Notes under the pieces: model-generated
The model's input: only the letters and a program-made list of their open reading frames with translations
Database searches by the model: none
What the model was told of the DNA's origin: nothing
Made by a program: the position numbers and the translations under genes
NCBI GenBank assembly: GCA_903824295.1
Contig: CAIJWE010000038.1
Location: forward strand, 1 to 49,922
Direction: 5' to 3'
From: an uncultured Chlorobiaceae bacterium
GTDB taxonomy: Bacteria > Bacteroidota > Chlorobiia > Chlorobiales > Chlorobiaceae
Length of the DNA stretch: 49,922 nt
In this document: one piece after another, positions 20,247 to 30,281 of the stretch
Position numbering within the stretch: position 1 is the stretch's first letter
Layout of the letters: each line of letters opens with the position of its first letter

Positions 20247-20741
20247 TTATTTTACAACAAAGTGTGCCCGACGGTTTTTAGCCCAGGCCTCTTCACTCTG
20301 GCCTGAAACAAAGGGACGTTCTTCTCCAAAACTGACAGTTTCAAGGCGAGAGGCAGAAATACCAAACCTGACCAGATACTCTTTTGCACTTGCTGCTCTG
20401 CGATCTCCAAGAGCGAGGTTGTATTCAGAAGTCCCCCTGTCATCACAATGGCCTTCAATAAGGGCACTCTTCGAAACATTGCTCTCTATCCATCCCCCAT
20501 TTTGCTTCAACTGCTCCTGAGCCTCCGTGCTCAAAATAGCGCTGTCATAATCAAAAAACACATCTCCCAGCGGCCCTGTCTGCCATTCATCAAAACCATA
20601 GCCAGATGGAGAGCGCGGGAACGATGAGGAGGATGAGGAGGAGGACTGACCTGACGAAGCGTCATCAGGAGTTACTGCGCTTTTTGATGAACATCCGGCG
20701 GTCACCATCAAAGCGAAAACAATGATGCTGTTTCTTTTCAT
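20247..20741 (-). CDS. Peptidoglycan-associated lipoprotein, second Pal paralogue
   Basis: A 164-residue OmpA-family lipoprotein. The signal peptide ends in VTAGC (lipobox, Cys near residue 17). A Ser-rich linker follows (SSSSSSSSF near 35-43), then a Pal domain beginning [12 protein letters not shown] with the peptidoglycan-binding segment [22 protein letters not shown] and the terminal RRAHFVVK. It is clearly homologous to the Pal encoded immediately upstream. A terminator separates the two genes, so it may be expressed independently, together with cpoB. Confidence 0.93.
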   Translation of the reverse strand: MKRNSIIVFALMVTAGCSSKSAVTPDDASSGQSSSSSSSSFPRSPSGYGFDEWQTGPLGDVFFDYDSAILSTEAQEQLKQNGGWIESNVSKSALIEGHCDDRGTSEYNLALGDRRAASAKEYLVRFGISASRLETVSFGEERPFVSGQSEEAWAKNRRAHFVVK

Positions 20742-20762
20742 GGGTTCATCTTAATTATTCAT

Positions 20763-20804
20763 TGATAAAAAAAAGGGGCAGACAAAACCTTACATCCACC
20801 CCTT
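20763..20804 (-). terminator. Terminator between the two pal genes
   Basis: On the minus strand AAGGGG (804-799 side) pairs with CCCCTT (78-73 side of 20773-20804) and is followed by a run of eight T. It would end the tolB-pal transcript before the second pal gene. Confidence 0.75.
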
Positions 20805-20826
20805 ATGTTTTCAGCGAAACATCTTA

Positions 20827-21285
20827 TTATTCTGCAACAAAATGAGCCCTTCTGTTCTGAGCCCATGCATCTTCAGTGTGGCCGAGAGCAAATGGTTTCT
20901 CTTCACCATAGCTGACGGTCTTCAGGCGTGCAGGAGCAACACCAAGATTGACAATATAATCCTTCGCACTGTTTGCACGGCGCTCACCAAGAGCAAGATT
21001 ATACTCACTTGTGCCTCTCTCATCGCAATGACCTTCGATGGTGACACTATTTGCTGTATTTGCTGTAATCCAGTTGGCATTGGTCTTCAACTGATCAACC
21101 GCATCCGCACGAAGCTCAGAACGGTCAAAATCATAGAAGACGTCACCAAGACCAGGCAAAACAACAGGAGCTGCCGGAGGTGGCGGTGGCGGTGGCGCTA
21201 CAACCTCTTCACAGCAACCACATGCTCCAAGTAAAAGCATCGTCGGAATAAACAGCGATCTTAACAAAGGCTTCATTGTTTTCAT
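20827..21285 (-). CDS. pal: Peptidoglycan-associated lipoprotein Pal
   Basis: About 152 residues from the ATG at 21285, chosen because AAGGGGG lies five bases before it. The frame also continues upstream to 21345, overlapping tolB, which is unlikely. The signal peptide ends LLLGAC (lipobox) and is followed by a Pro-rich linker (PPPPPPP). The OmpA/Pal domain follows: [34 protein letters not shown] and the terminal [10 protein letters not shown]. Pal anchors the outer membrane to peptidoglycan and binds TolB, whose gene is 42 bp upstream. Confidence 0.96.
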   Translation of the reverse strand: MKTMKPLLRSLFIPTMLLLGACGCCEEVVAPPPPPPPAAPVVLPGLGDVFYDFDRSELRADAVDQLKTNANWITANTANSVTIEGHCDERGTSEYNLALGERRANSAKDYIVNLGVAPARLKTVSYGEEKPFALGHTEDAWAQNRRAHFVAE

Positions 21286-21326
21286 TTTTCCCCCTTTTTT
21301 CATTGTTATTTCAAGATATAATAGTA

Positions 21327-22643
21327 CTACCGAAATAATGACCAAGATGGCTGCGTCTGCTCACCATCAACCTGCAACAACACTCGTTCGTCCCCCCCCT
21401 TCGAATTCATGACGTACAATTTCTCCCTCCCTTGCCTGTTTGAAGTAAAAACAATCATATCACCATTCGGAGACCAGGAAGGCGACTTGTTCTCACCGCA
21501 TCTCTGCGTTAACTGCAAGAGACCCGATCCATCAGCGTTTATTGTGAATATATTAATTTCACCACCCTTTTCCCATGTAGTATACACAATTTTATCACCC
21601 GCAGGAGACCATGATGGCTGTGTATTATAACGCCCACTGAAGGTAAGCCTCTTTACCTGCCCGGACGCAATATCCTGAATGAAGATTTGAGGGAGGCCAT
21701 TTCTCGATGAAACAAAGGCCATCTTGCTGCCATCAGGAGAAAACGTGGGCGAAATATCAATACTTTTGCTGTTCGTAACCCGTCTTGAAAGCGTCCCATC
21801 ACTGTTTACGAGATAGATTTCCTGATTGCCATCAAAGGAGAGTGTTGCCGCTAACTCGTTGTTGTTTCTCCAGCCCGGGTCAATACTGACGGCACTTTTG
21901 CCTACTGCTGCAGTCCTGCCGCCGTTAAGGTTCTTGATATAAAGAGTCGGCCTGCCAGAGGTAAAATCAATATAGGCGAGATTTTTTCCATCTGGAGAGA
22001 GCGTCGGATTCATGGAAATGGATTTCGAATTAGTTAATTGCTCAACACCATATCCATCAAAGTCACACTGGTAGATCTCCTTGAAACCGGTTTTATTTGA
22101 AACAAAGACTATCTTACTGCCGAATACCGACTTTTTACCGGTAAGAAGTTCAACAAGATCTGCACAAAAAGCATGGCCAACAGAGCGAAGATTTGCCTCC
22201 GTTCCAGTATAGGTTTTGTTCAAGAGCAATTTGGACCCGGCAGCCTCGTACACCTTCATATCAAGAATAATCATATCTGATTTCATCGTGACCACTCCGC
22301 CGGCGTAAACCTCTGCACCCACTGAAGTCAGCGCAGGGAAATTAATAACCACGTTCTTCCTGTCGCTGATGTCTTTGACGTTAAGCGGAGGGGAGATCAG
22401 GGAAAAGAGCTTGGTAAAATCAAGACCATCATGCATGGTGGCATCAAGACTCTGGGCAAACCTCGTCTCTTTTCGGCCTCTTGCGTCCAGTTTGTCAAGC
22501 ACAAGGGCGATGTTGCCAGCTCCCTCTTTACGAATGGCTATATACTCCTGACCCTCAGCCGCGGTGAGATACAAGGGTGAAAAAACCAGACAAAAGAGCA
22601 TTACAAAAATGCCGGGAACAAAACCTCGAAAAAATTGAATCAT
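21327..22643 (-). CDS. tolB: Tol-Pal system beta-propeller protein TolB
   Basis: A 438-residue periplasmic protein. A signal peptide (residues 1-29, ending LTA-AEG) is followed by the TolB N-terminal domain and a six-bladed beta propeller. The blades show the WD40-like TolB box repeatedly: [47 protein letters not shown] and [15 protein letters not shown]. TolB links Pal with TolA in the energised trans-envelope complex. It precedes pal and follows the tolA-like gene after 184 bp of AT-rich sequence that may hold its own promoter. Confidence 0.96.
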   Translation of the reverse strand: MIQFFRGFVPGIFVMLFCLVFSPLYLTAAEGQEYIAIRKEGAGNIALVLDKLDARGRKETRFAQSLDATMHDGLDFTKLFSLISPPLNVKDISDRKNVVINFPALTSVGAEVYAGGVVTMKSDMIILDMKVYEAAGSKLLLNKTYTGTEANLRSVGHAFCADLVELLTGKKSVFGSKIVFVSNKTGFKEIYQCDFDGYGVEQLTNSKSISMNPTLSPDGKNLAYIDFTSGRPTLYIKNLNGGRTAAVGKSAVSIDPGWRNNNELAATLSFDGNQEIYLVNSDGTLSRRVTNSKSIDISPTFSPDGSKMAFVSSRNGLPQIFIQDIASGQVKRLTFSGRYNTQPSWSPAGDKIVYTTWEKGGEINIFTINADGSGLLQLTQRCGENKSPSWSPNGDMIVFTSNRQGREKLYVMNSKGGDERVLLQVDGEQTQPSWSLFR

Positions 22644-22827
22644 GTCACTGACAAAGCTTTAATCGTTACGGATAACTTTGACTAATAAGTTGCAATATAT
22701 TTGTAATAAATCTCAACGAAAACGAACCACCCGAATGTAAACATAGTGAAATATAGTAAAAAACAGAGAAAAAGTATTAATCATCACTACAGCTTGACAA
22801 CCGTTGGCTAAAAAAAACCTGATTTTT

Positions 22828-23715
22828 CTACTCAATACCTTCAGGAGTAAAGACAAAACCGATCCAGACATCCCGGGAACCCTCCTCTTTCGGCAGAGCA
22901 GGAAGAGGAGATGATTTTTCAAGCGCTTTTTTTACTGAATTATTCAGATACTCGCTCGGTGCCCTCCGGTCATAAAGAATCTGGCGAATCGTCCCGTCAG
23001 TAAGAATATTGATGCGGACGTAAACTTCCATGCCATAACTGTTTTTGAGCAACTGCTTTGAAAAAGACCAGTTCTGCTGAATAATCGAAGCTATTCGCGC
23101 CTTGTAGGAATCGTCGTTCCCTCCACCACCGGAGCCTCTTCCCACACCATTTCGACCGGCGGAAGAACTTCCTTGCCCACGTCCCGACCCCGTTCCAGTT
23201 GCACCGCCCTCTGATTTGACCTTTTGTTGAAGCCTGGCAAGTGCATTACTCAAATTCGTGGTGGATGGCGGAGGCAACTGTGACATTTTTTTATCAACAT
23301 TTTGCTTGAGGCGCAGAAGTGCCTGGTTTATATCAGGCTTCTTCTCAATCGGCTTGGGTTTCAGTGGCTCAATGGCTATTTGCCTGGGCGGAACTGATAC
23401 TTTTTCTGGAACTGGAACCGGAGCCTGAACTGGCTGGCTGGCAAGTTTTTTGACTGCGGGAGGTGGCGGACTCGGCTGGGATGGTGTCACAACCGCCTCT
23501 GTACCACCCTCATGGTCAGCATATTCACGGGATGCTCCTGAACCAGGCAATGAAACGAGAGTTACCGTCACAATTTTTGGCTCTGCATGCCGACCTGCAT
23601 CCCATAACTGGAACAAGATCGCTAAAAAAAAGACAATAACATGCATTGCCGCAGCACAGGCAAGCCAGTATGAAAACTTTTTTTCACCAGAGAGACGATA
23701 CTGACCCTTTTTCAT
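22828..23715 (-). CDS. tolA: TolA/TonB-like trans-envelope energy transducer
   Basis: About 295 residues. I start at the ATG at 23715, which is preceded by GGTGGAG. One N-terminal transmembrane helix (about residues 17-39) follows a short cytoplasmic basic part. A Pro-rich periplasmic region comes next (PSQPSPPPP, QAPVPVPEKVSVPP), then a Lys/Gln helical stretch, a Gly/Ser-rich linker and a TonB/TolA C-terminal domain (WSFSKQLLKNSYGMEVYVRI, then LYDRRAPSEYLNNSVKKALEKSSPLP). By context between tolR and tolB it should act as TolA; by sequence alone TonB would also fit. Confidence 0.88.
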   Translation of the reverse strand: MKKGQYRLSGEKKFSYWLACAAAMHVIVFFLAILFQLWDAGRHAEPKIVTVTLVSLPGSGASREYADHEGGTEAVVTPSQPSPPPPAVKKLASQPVQAPVPVPEKVSVPPRQIAIEPLKPKPIEKKPDINQALLRLKQNVDKKMSQLPPPSTTNLSNALARLQQKVKSEGGATGTGSGRGQGSSSAGRNGVGRGSGGGGNDDSYKARIASIIQQNWSFSKQLLKNSYGMEVYVRINILTDGTIRQILYDRRAPSEYLNNSVKKALEKSSPLPALPKEEGSRDVWIGFVFTPEGIE

Positions 23716-23724
23716 ACTCTCCAC

Positions 23725-24147
23725 CTATCTCCTGCCTTCTCTGGAAATTGCCGCTGGCTCGGTTACCATGCCGATCTTCTCAATTCCGGCGTCCCTGATC
23801 TGGGCCATCACATCCATCACCAGTCCATAAGGCAACGATTTATCAGCCTTGAGGTAAACCTCCGCTGTCTGCTTCACATCAAGAATCGTCGGCAGCTTTT
23901 CGCGAACCTCCGAAGCATTCAATTGATACTTATTGATAAAAACCCGCCTCGATGCATCAATGCTGATTACGAGAGACTTCTCATCTACATCCATTTTCTG
24001 CAAAGTGGTTTGCGGCGTCTCAACCTTAATGCCATGCGTCATCATGGGAGCTGTTACCATAAAAATAATTAACAGCACCAGCATGACATCAACAAACGGA
24101 GTGACGTTAATCTCACTCATCAAGCGTCCTTTTCCTGATGTTATCAT
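23725..24147 (-). CDS. tolR: Tol-Pal system protein TolR (ExbD family)
   Basis: About 140 residues from the ATG at 24147; the frame runs further upstream into tolQ, but family alignment supports this start (RLMSEINVTPFVDVMLVLL). A single transmembrane helix (about 18-36) has the proton-relay Asp in FVDVMLVLLIIF. The periplasmic ExbD domain follows with VYLKADKSLPYG. TolR forms the stator with TolQ and channels proton-motive force to TolA. It lies 16 bp after tolQ and 9 bp before tolA. Confidence 0.95.
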   Translation of the reverse strand: MITSGKGRLMSEINVTPFVDVMLVLLIIFMVTAPMMTHGIKVETPQTTLQKMDVDEKSLVISIDASRRVFINKYQLNASEVREKLPTILDVKQTAEVYLKADKSLPYGLVMDVMAQIRDAGIEKIGMVTEPAAISREGRR

Positions 24148-24163
24148 ATCCGTTGATTCTGCC

Positions 24164-24823
24164 CTATGGCTCGTTGATGAATGCTGAAACAAATTCAGGA
24201 GAAAACTCCTCCAGATCCCGCTCGATGACACTGATCTGCTGTGTAAAAGCGTTGTAGGCAATCACGGCCGGAATTGCCGCTGCAAGACCAGCCGCCGTAG
24301 CAACAAGCGCTTCCGAAATACCAGGAGCAACAGCGGCAAGCGAAGCCGATTGGGTCAAGCCAATATTATGGAATGAATTCATAATACCCCATACCGTACC
24401 GAAAAGACCGATAAAAGGCGCTGTATTACCGACCGTTGCAAGAAAAGGTACGAGAGCCGAGAGCCTCTTGTTTTCAGCATTGACCTCCCGTTTCACCGCC
24501 CGTGCAATACGCACCCTCGCATGACGGATATCACCCTTGTCACCCAGCGCCCGGTACTCTATATAGCCTGAACGGAAGACTCTCGGCAGTGAGCCATGCC
24601 GGAATTTTTCACTTTCGGTGAAGACCTTGTCAACATTGTTGACTTCAAAAAAATAATCAAGAAAGGCCTTTGACTCACGCAAAGATTTCCGGAGATAGCC
24701 AAATTTGAAGGCAATGATTGCCCATGATATGATGGAGAATGAGAGCAGCACTGAAAGCACCATCAGTACAACAACACCGGCATCAGAAAGCAGGCCAAAA
24801 ATACCGAGTCTGGAATCAAGCAT
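24164..24823 (-). CDS. tolQ: Tol-Pal system protein TolQ (MotA/TolQ/ExbB family)
   Basis: A 219-residue inner-membrane protein with three hydrophobic segments (about residues 15-38, 125-150 and 165-190). The MotA/TolQ/ExbB fingerprint is present: ATVGNTAPFIGLFGTVWGIM and GISEALVATAAGLAAAIPAVIAYN. It forms the proton-conducting pore with TolR. The gene heads the tol cluster and lies 24 bp downstream of the VTE5/VTE6-like gene on the same strand, so the latter may share its transcript. Confidence 0.96.
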   Translation of the reverse strand: MLDSRLGIFGLLSDAGVVVLMVLSVLLSFSIISWAIIAFKFGYLRKSLRESKAFLDYFFEVNNVDKVFTESEKFRHGSLPRVFRSGYIEYRALGDKGDIRHARVRIARAVKREVNAENKRLSALVPFLATVGNTAPFIGLFGTVWGIMNSFHNIGLTQSASLAAVAPGISEALVATAAGLAAAIPAVIAYNAFTQQISVIERDLEEFSPEFVSAFINEP

Positions 24824-24847
24824 AGATATAGCTGAAATTAAAGGTCA

Positions 24848-26428
24848 TTAAAACAGATGAACATTCTGGATCACCGTGTAGGCCAAAGCTGAACCGGAAA
24901 GAGCGCAGAGCGTATTGACCAAATCATTATTGACAAGAGGAGTTCCCTTGAGAAGCCGGTTTTCAACCATTGACCCGTCGGGTGCCATGCTGTGTGTCCT
25001 CTCCGTCACCTTTTCACGAATGGGGTCAAAATACTGAGCCTGGACGGTCGCTCCAAAAAAACTGTCAACCATACTGGCCAAAAGCCCCGAAAAACCAATC
25101 AAAAGAAAAGACTGTACCACGCCGAATTCACTCATCCACTTACCATTAACCGCCAATGCACTCGCACAGATAAAGAGTGAACCGAGGAAGGCGCCCGAAG
25201 TACCCGGCACAGAAACACCACCGGAAGTCCCGACAGGTACCTCCTTGAAAGTGGTGACCAGCCATGCTTTAGGGTTTGGCCACATGGTACCGATTTCCGT
25301 CGCCCAGGTATCAGCCTGCACCGCTGCAAGCGTTCCAAGATAAGCAAAAAAGAGTGCAGGATTATTGGTCAGCGAAAAAAGAATCATCATAATCCAGGCA
25401 ATTCCGCCATTGGCATAGACCTGCCCGGCATCCCGCTGTGAACCTTTTTCAAAGACCAGGTCAAATTTCGCTTTGCGTTTTTTGCCAAGTTTTGAGAGCA
25501 CCGATGAGAGAAGATAAAACGTGAGAAGCGGCACCGTCCACTCTACCCCGCCAATACCAAAAATGGTTGTTCCAAGCAAAAATGTCGCGGTTGCCCCGCT
25601 GTTGTCAAGAAACTTGACTTTGATCGAAAAAATGGCAAGAAGCAGGGCAAAAAGCCCCCCAAACAGAAACTGCTCAAGGTGAATGGTGTTGTTCATCTCA
25701 AGAACATAGAGAACGTAGGCGATGGAGATCGGAATAAAAAAATTGTCGAGTCCGTGAGACAAGAGCGCCTCAACCGCGGTGGCAACAAGGGCAAGAAGCA
25801 GTGCAAGAGCCAGAAGCATCACAATCGATTTTCCGGCCAACCCCCCGCTGAACTGTTTGCTGAAAACCAGGAGAGAAGCACTGAGCAGCAGAAATCCACT
25901 CAAAAACATGGTAAGCGAACCCTCAACCGTCTTGGGACTTTTCGTCAAATGCTCAATGTGCTTTTTACCGACCGAACTGCCGACCAAAGCCGCAAGCGAA
26001 TCGCTCACACCCATCACCAGCATGGAGGTCTGCAATATCCACTTGTGCGACTCCCATAAAAAAAGCAGTTGAAGCAAAAAAACAAGCGGAAAAAGCAGCG
26101 ACCCGTAACTTTTCATTGCTGGCGGCTGTGAACGATTCTCATCGGGAAGGGCAAGCAGGGATCCAAACCATTTCAGGCGGATGTTCAGCCCGTTAAAGAG
26201 CAGTAAAAGAGCGGCCGCGAGCACAGGATAAAAATTGGACTGAAAATAAGCTGGCACAAAAAAGATAACCACTCCCATGGAGAGGTGAACGATTTTCCTG
26301 ACAACAAGAGCACTGATACTGAATTTCCTTGTCAGCAGTTCAGCAAGAAGAACAAAGAGCAGGACAAGAGAGAGTGTCAGAAAAAAGGCTGGAAAATCCT
26401 GAGGCAATGGATCTTGGAGATTCAGCAT
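24848..26428 (-). CDS. Fused phytol kinase (VTE5-like) and phytyl-phosphate kinase (VTE6/DUF92-like) membrane protein
   Basis: A 526-residue, strongly hydrophobic polytopic protein made of two known families. Residues ~1-245 match the dolichol/phytol kinase (SEC59/VTE5) family: RKIVHLSMG (44-52), MGVSDSLAALVG (139-150) and KTVEGS (166-171). Residues ~255-526 match DUF92 (VTE6, TMEM19): QVYANGG (336-342), ADTWATE (372-378), GTSGGVS (400-406), DSFFGATVQ (455-463) and a C-terminal VNTLCAL. In plants VTE5 makes phytyl phosphate from phytol and VTE6 makes the diphosphate. A fusion would turn a free isoprenoid alcohol, such as farnesol or phytol from bacteriochlorophyll turnover, back into an activated diphosphate. 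The substrate here is inferred. Confidence 0.88.
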   Translation of the reverse strand: MLNLQDPLPQDFPAFFLTLSLVLLFVLLAELLTRKFSISALVVRKIVHLSMGVVIFFVPAYFQSNFYPVLAAALLLLFNGLNIRLKWFGSLLALPDENRSQPPAMKSYGSLLFPLVFLLQLLFLWESHKWILQTSMLVMGVSDSLAALVGSSVGKKHIEHLTKSPKTVEGSLTMFLSGFLLLSASLLVFSKQFSGGLAGKSIVMLLALALLLALVATAVEALLSHGLDNFFIPISIAYVLYVLEMNNTIHLEQFLFGGLFALLLAIFSIKVKFLDNSGATATFLLGTTIFGIGGVEWTVPLLTFYLLSSVLSKLGKKRKAKFDLVFEKGSQRDAGQVYANGGIAWIMMILFSLTNNPALFFAYLGTLAAVQADTWATEIGTMWPNPKAWLVTTFKEVPVGTSGGVSVPGTSGAFLGSLFICASALAVNGKWMSEFGVVQSFLLIGFSGLLASMVDSFFGATVQAQYFDPIREKVTERTHSMAPDGSMVENRLLKGTPLVNNDLVNTLCALSGSALAYTVIQNVHLF

Positions 26429-26537
26429 AAGATGGATGGTTAATCTGGTTGCTCAAAATGTATAACGTTAACGGTACAGAATAAACAGCAAATATCCACC
26501 AGATTATAACATTTTTAATGTTTGTTTTAATAAAAGT

Positions 26538-26789
26538 TTAAATGTAGTTTGAGTCGAATTTTCGTTTAACACTGACGAACCCTTTTCCATTCGAGATGGT
26601 GGCATTCAATTCACAGGGCAACTTTTTCATCTGCGGCAGTGAAAATCCGGTAAAGCACCATACGCCATTTTCCAGCGTAGTGGCCGCGCACTTGCTGAAC
26701 GCACTCAAATCAACGATTGCACCCGTTACTCCCGTATAATACGAAAACTGCACCCAAGTCCATTTTACTCTTTTCAATCGTATTTTCAC
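26538..26789 (-). CDS. Possible small hypothetical protein
   Basis: A GTG-initiated 83-residue frame rich in aromatic and polar residues (KWTWVQFSYYTGVTGA, LENGVWCFTGFSLPQ, GKGFVSVKRKF). I recognise no family. The frame continues upstream without a stop for about 13 codons into the ilvD leader, with no ribosome-binding site. Its composition is protein-like but the ORF is short. It could be a real gene, the tail of a decayed one, or chance. The remaining 26429-26851 interval is AT-rich and contains only candidate regulatory dyads. Confidence 0.25.
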   Translation of the reverse strand: MKIRLKRVKWTWVQFSYYTGVTGAIVDLSAFSKCAATTLENGVWCFTGFSLPQMKKLPCELNATISNGKGFVSVKRKFDSNYI

Positions 26790-26816
26790 TGTGACTGCGG
26801 GTTCGGCGGCCCCGAT

Positions 26817-26829
26817 AATACATTGTATT
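26817..26829. promoter_or_regulatory. Short perfect dyad in the ilvD leader
   Basis: AATACA-T-TGTATT followed by TTTC lies 23 bp before the ilvD start. It could be a regulator site or a weak attenuator-like hairpin of the branched-chain amino-acid cluster. Support is symmetry and position only. Confidence 0.25.
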
Positions 26830-26851
26830 TTTCAGCAAAAACATTACTTCC

Positions 26852-28549
26852 ATGAGATCTGATACCATCAAAACCGGGTTTGAAAAAGCACCGCACCGAA
26901 GCCTTCTTAAAGCCACAGGCTCTATTGTTACAAACAGTGACTTCAAAAAGCCTTTTATCGGAATCTGCAACTCCTATAACGAACTGATACCTGGCCACTC
27001 CCATCTGCAGGAGCTGGGCCGCATAGCAAAAGAGGAGGTTCGCAAGGCCGGAGGAGTTCCCTTTGAATTTAATACCATCGGCGTCTGCGACGGCATTGCA
27101 ATGGGTCACATCGGCATGCGCTACTCCCTTGCAAGCCGTGAACTCATTGCTGACAGCGTCGAAACCGTTGCCGAAGCCCACCAGCTCGATGGACTTGTCT
27201 GCATTCCGAACTGCGACAAAATTACCCCGGGCATGATGATGGCCGCGCTGCGCATCAACATCCCGGTCATCTTCGTCTCCGGCGGCCCCATGAAAGCAGG
27301 TCATACCCCGGCAGGCAAAACCGTTGACCTCATTTCAGTGTTTGAAGCGGTAGGCCAGTTCAGCGCAGGAAAAATCAATAATGAGGAGCTTGAAACAATC
27401 GAAGAGAGCGCCTGCCCCGGTTGCGGCTCCTGTTCCGGCATGTTCACCGCCAACTCAATGAACTGCCTCAGCGAAGCGCTTGGTTTTGCCCTTCCCGGCA
27501 ACGGCACTATTCTTGCCATCGATCCCCGGCGCAACGATCTGGTCAGGGAAGCCTCCCGCCGGATTATTGATCTTGTAAAGAACGATATCAAACCACGCGA
27601 CATTCTCACCCGCAGTTCGCTGCTTAACGCTTTTGCCCTCGACTTTGCAATGGGCGGTAGCACCAATACTATCCTGCACACCCTCGCCATTGCCAACGAA
27701 GCTGAACTGGACTTTGATTTTTCAGAACTGAACACCCTTTCGGCCAGGACACCCTATATCTGCAAGGTAAGCCCCGCCACCATGGCCGTCCATATCGAAG
27801 ATGTCGATCGAGCTGGCGGCGTATCGGCCATTTTGCACGAGCTCAGCCAGATTGAGGGCCTTCTTGACCTCTCAGCCTTGACCGTAACCGGAAAAACGCT
27901 TGGAGAAAATATTGCCGAGGCGGAGATTCTTGACCACTCGGTCATCAGAAGCATTAAAGAGCCATACTCCCTGACAGGCGGCCTCGCCGTCCTTTTCGGA
28001 AATCTTGCACCGCAGGGTGCCGTGGTTAAAACCGGCGCCGTAGCCCCTGAAATGATGCAACACACCGGCCCGGCAAAAATCTACGACTGCCAGGATGACG
28101 CCATCAAAGGCATTATGGATAATGATGTCAAACCGGGCGACGTCGTTGTCATCCGCTACGAAGGACCGAAAGGAGGCCCCGGAATGCCGGAGATGCTCTC
28201 CCCCACCAGTGCCATCATGGGCCGGGGTCTTGGCGAATCGGTTGCACTCATCACCGACGGCAGATTCTCCGGAGGATCGAGAGGCGCCTGCATCGGCCAC
28301 ATCTCCCCCGAAGCTGCCGAGCGAGGCCCGATTGCCGCCCTGCAAAACGGGGACTCAATCACCATTGATATTCCAGGCAGAAGCATCTCGGTCAACCTCT
28401 CTGACGCAATCATCAATGAGCGGTTGGCACTGCTGAAGCCATTTGAACCGAAAATAAAAAAAGGATATCTGGCCCGCTATGCTCAAATGGTCACCTCGGC
28501 CAATACCGGTGCCATCCTGAAAAGTCCTGTTTATCTTGAAAAAAAATAA
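26852..28549 (+). CDS. ilvD: Dihydroxy-acid dehydratase
   Basis: A 565-residue IlvD, normal for the family. It dehydrates 2,3-dihydroxy-3-methylbutanoate and -pentanoate to the keto acids of valine and isoleucine. Fe-S ligand Cys residues sit in CIPNCDK (about 116-122) and [10 protein letters not shown] (about 189-198). The C-terminal GRFSGGSRG motif near 466-474 is intact. It starts the plus-strand branched-chain cluster, and ilvB begins 7 bp after its stop. Confidence 0.98.
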   Translation: MRSDTIKTGFEKAPHRSLLKATGSIVTNSDFKKPFIGICNSYNELIPGHSHLQELGRIAKEEVRKAGGVPFEFNTIGVCDGIAMGHIGMRYSLASRELIADSVETVAEAHQLDGLVCIPNCDKITPGMMMAALRINIPVIFVSGGPMKAGHTPAGKTVDLISVFEAVGQFSAGKINNEELETIEESACPGCGSCSGMFTANSMNCLSEALGFALPGNGTILAIDPRRNDLVREASRRIIDLVKNDIKPRDILTRSSLLNAFALDFAMGGSTNTILHTLAIANEAELDFDFSELNTLSARTPYICKVSPATMAVHIEDVDRAGGVSAILHELSQIEGLLDLSALTVTGKTLGENIAEAEILDHSVIRSIKEPYSLTGGLAVLFGNLAPQGAVVKTGAVAPEMMQHTGPAKIYDCQDDAIKGIMDNDVKPGDVVVIRYEGPKGGPGMPEMLSPTSAIMGRGLGESVALITDGRFSGGSRGACIGHISPEAAERGPIAALQNGDSITIDIPGRSISVNLSDAIINERLALLKPFEPKIKKGYLARYAQMVTSANTGAILKSPVYLEKK

Positions 28550-28556
28550 TTTAGCT

Positions 28557-30278
28557 ATGCAAGCATCAGCTCAAACACTCAATGGCTCAGAGATATTTTT
28601 TGAATGTCTGCGGCGTGAAAATGTTGAATATATTTTCGGCTATCCGGGCGGATCGCTGCTGAAAGTCTACGAAACACTGTACGACGTCGAAGACATCCAG
28701 CACATTCTTGTCCGTCACGAACAGGGCGCAACACACATGGCCGAAGGGTATGCCCGCGCCACTGGAAAACCCGGTGTTGTGCTGGTCACCTCCGGCCCCG
28801 GAGCCACCAACACCGTCACCGGCATTGCCAACGCTTACATGGACTCCTCTCCGATGGTCGTCTTCACCGGACAGGTACCCAGCTCACTGATCGGCAACGA
28901 CGCCTTTCAAGAGGCTGACATTGTCGGAATCACACGACCGATAACCAAACACAACTTTCTTGTCAAGGATGTCAAGGAGCTGGCCATAACCATCCGCAAG
29001 GCATTTTTCCTTGCAACAAACGGTCGTCCCGGACCGGTTCTGGTTGATATGCCCAAAGATATTCTCAACGCTTCATGCCTCTTTCAGTGGCCCGAGACGG
29101 TTGAAATCCGTGGATTCAAACCAACCCTCAAATGCCACATCAACCAGGTACAAAAGGCCGCGCATAAAATTGCAGAGGCAAAACGGCCCCTCCTCTACAT
29201 CGGTGGCGGAGTCATCAGTGCAGAGGCATCCGAAGAGCTCCGCGCTTTTGCCATAAAGCAGAACATACCGGTCACCATGACCCTCCAGGGACTTGGCGCC
29301 TTTGCGGGCAACCATCCGCTCAGTATGGGAATGCTCGGCATGCACGGCACCTACTGGGCCAACCAGGCGGTCAATGCCTGTGACCTTCTCATCGCCGTAG
29401 GCGCACGCTTCGACGACCGGGTCACCGGAAAAACCGCAACCTTTGCGACGCAGGCATACAAGATCCATAACGACATTGACCCCACCAACGTCGACAAAAA
29501 CATCAAGGTTGACTTGCCGATTGTGGGCGATGCCAAACACTTTCTCGCTTCACTCATCGAAGAGACGATTGGCACCGCTGAAAACCGTGCTCCCTGGCTC
29601 GCCCAGATTGATGAATGGCGCCAGAAGTGTCCGTTGACCTACAAAATCGATGACGACAAGCTGAGAACCGAATTTGTGATTGACGAAGTTTCAAAACAGA
29701 CCAATGGTAACGCCGTTGTGGTCACCGATGTCGGGCAGCACCAGATGTGGACATCGCAGTTCTACACCTTCATCAATCCCCGCTCCATCATCACCAGCGG
29801 TGGACTCGGCACCATGGGCTACGGCTTGCCCGCAGCCATCGGCGCCGCCTTTGGCATCACCGACAAGCCCGTTATTCTCTTCTGCGGAGATGGAGGACTC
29901 ATGATGAATATTCAGGAGCTTGTTACCGCAGTCCACTGCAAAGTGCCCATCAAGATCTTTTTGATCAATAACAGCTTTCTCGGCATGGTGCGCCAGTGGC
30001 AGGAGCTCTTCCATAAAGAAAAATACTCCTTTACCGATCTTGGCGACAGCAACCCCGACTTTGTCAAAGTCGCCGAAGCTTTCGGCTGCAAGGCAATCAT
30101 GGCCGACAACCCTGAAAGCGCCAAAAATGCTATCACCGAAGCCCTCGCATGGAATGAAGGACCGGTTCTTGTTGATTTCAGGGTGGTCAAAAAAGATATG
30201 GTCTTCCCCATGGTACCTGCGGGAGGCTCGATTTCAGAGATGCTTCTTGAACGGCTGAACCCCAGAACCATGGTGTGA
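28557..30278 (+). CDS. ilvB: Acetolactate synthase, large (catalytic) subunit
   Basis: About 573 residues from the ATG at 28557; an in-frame TTG at 28536 overlaps ilvD and is less likely. The enzyme condenses pyruvate with pyruvate or 2-ketobutyrate. The N-terminal ThDP domain has FGYPGGSLL and the catalytic Glu in VRHEQGATHMAEGYARA. The C-terminal ThDP-Mg motif is GDGGLMMNIQELVTAV leading to INNSFLGMVRQWQ (region only). Its regulatory subunit ilvN is usually adjacent but here lies 5.1 kb downstream, beyond an insertion. Confidence 0.98.
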   Translation: MQASAQTLNGSEIFFECLRRENVEYIFGYPGGSLLKVYETLYDVEDIQHILVRHEQGATHMAEGYARATGKPGVVLVTSGPGATNTVTGIANAYMDSSPMVVFTGQVPSSLIGNDAFQEADIVGITRPITKHNFLVKDVKELAITIRKAFFLATNGRPGPVLVDMPKDILNASCLFQWPETVEIRGFKPTLKCHINQVQKAAHKIAEAKRPLLYIGGGVISAEASEELRAFAIKQNIPVTMTLQGLGAFAGNHPLSMGMLGMHGTYWANQAVNACDLLIAVGARFDDRVTGKTATFATQAYKIHNDIDPTNVDKNIKVDLPIVGDAKHFLASLIEETIGTAENRAPWLAQIDEWRQKCPLTYKIDDDKLRTEFVIDEVSKQTNGNAVVVTDVGQHQMWTSQFYTFINPRSIITSGGLGTMGYGLPAAIGAAFGITDKPVILFCGDGGLMMNIQELVTAVHCKVPIKIFLINNSFLGMVRQWQELFHKEKYSFTDLGDSNPDFVKVAEAFGCKAIMADNPESAKNAITEALAWNEGPVLVDFRVVKKDMVFPMVPAGGSISEMLLERLNPRTMV

Positions 30279-30281
30279 ACG

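Noticed and set aside
26710-26970. 86-residue minus-strand ORF over the ilvD start
   Set aside because: It overlaps the conserved N-terminus of IlvD and shows no recognisable domain.
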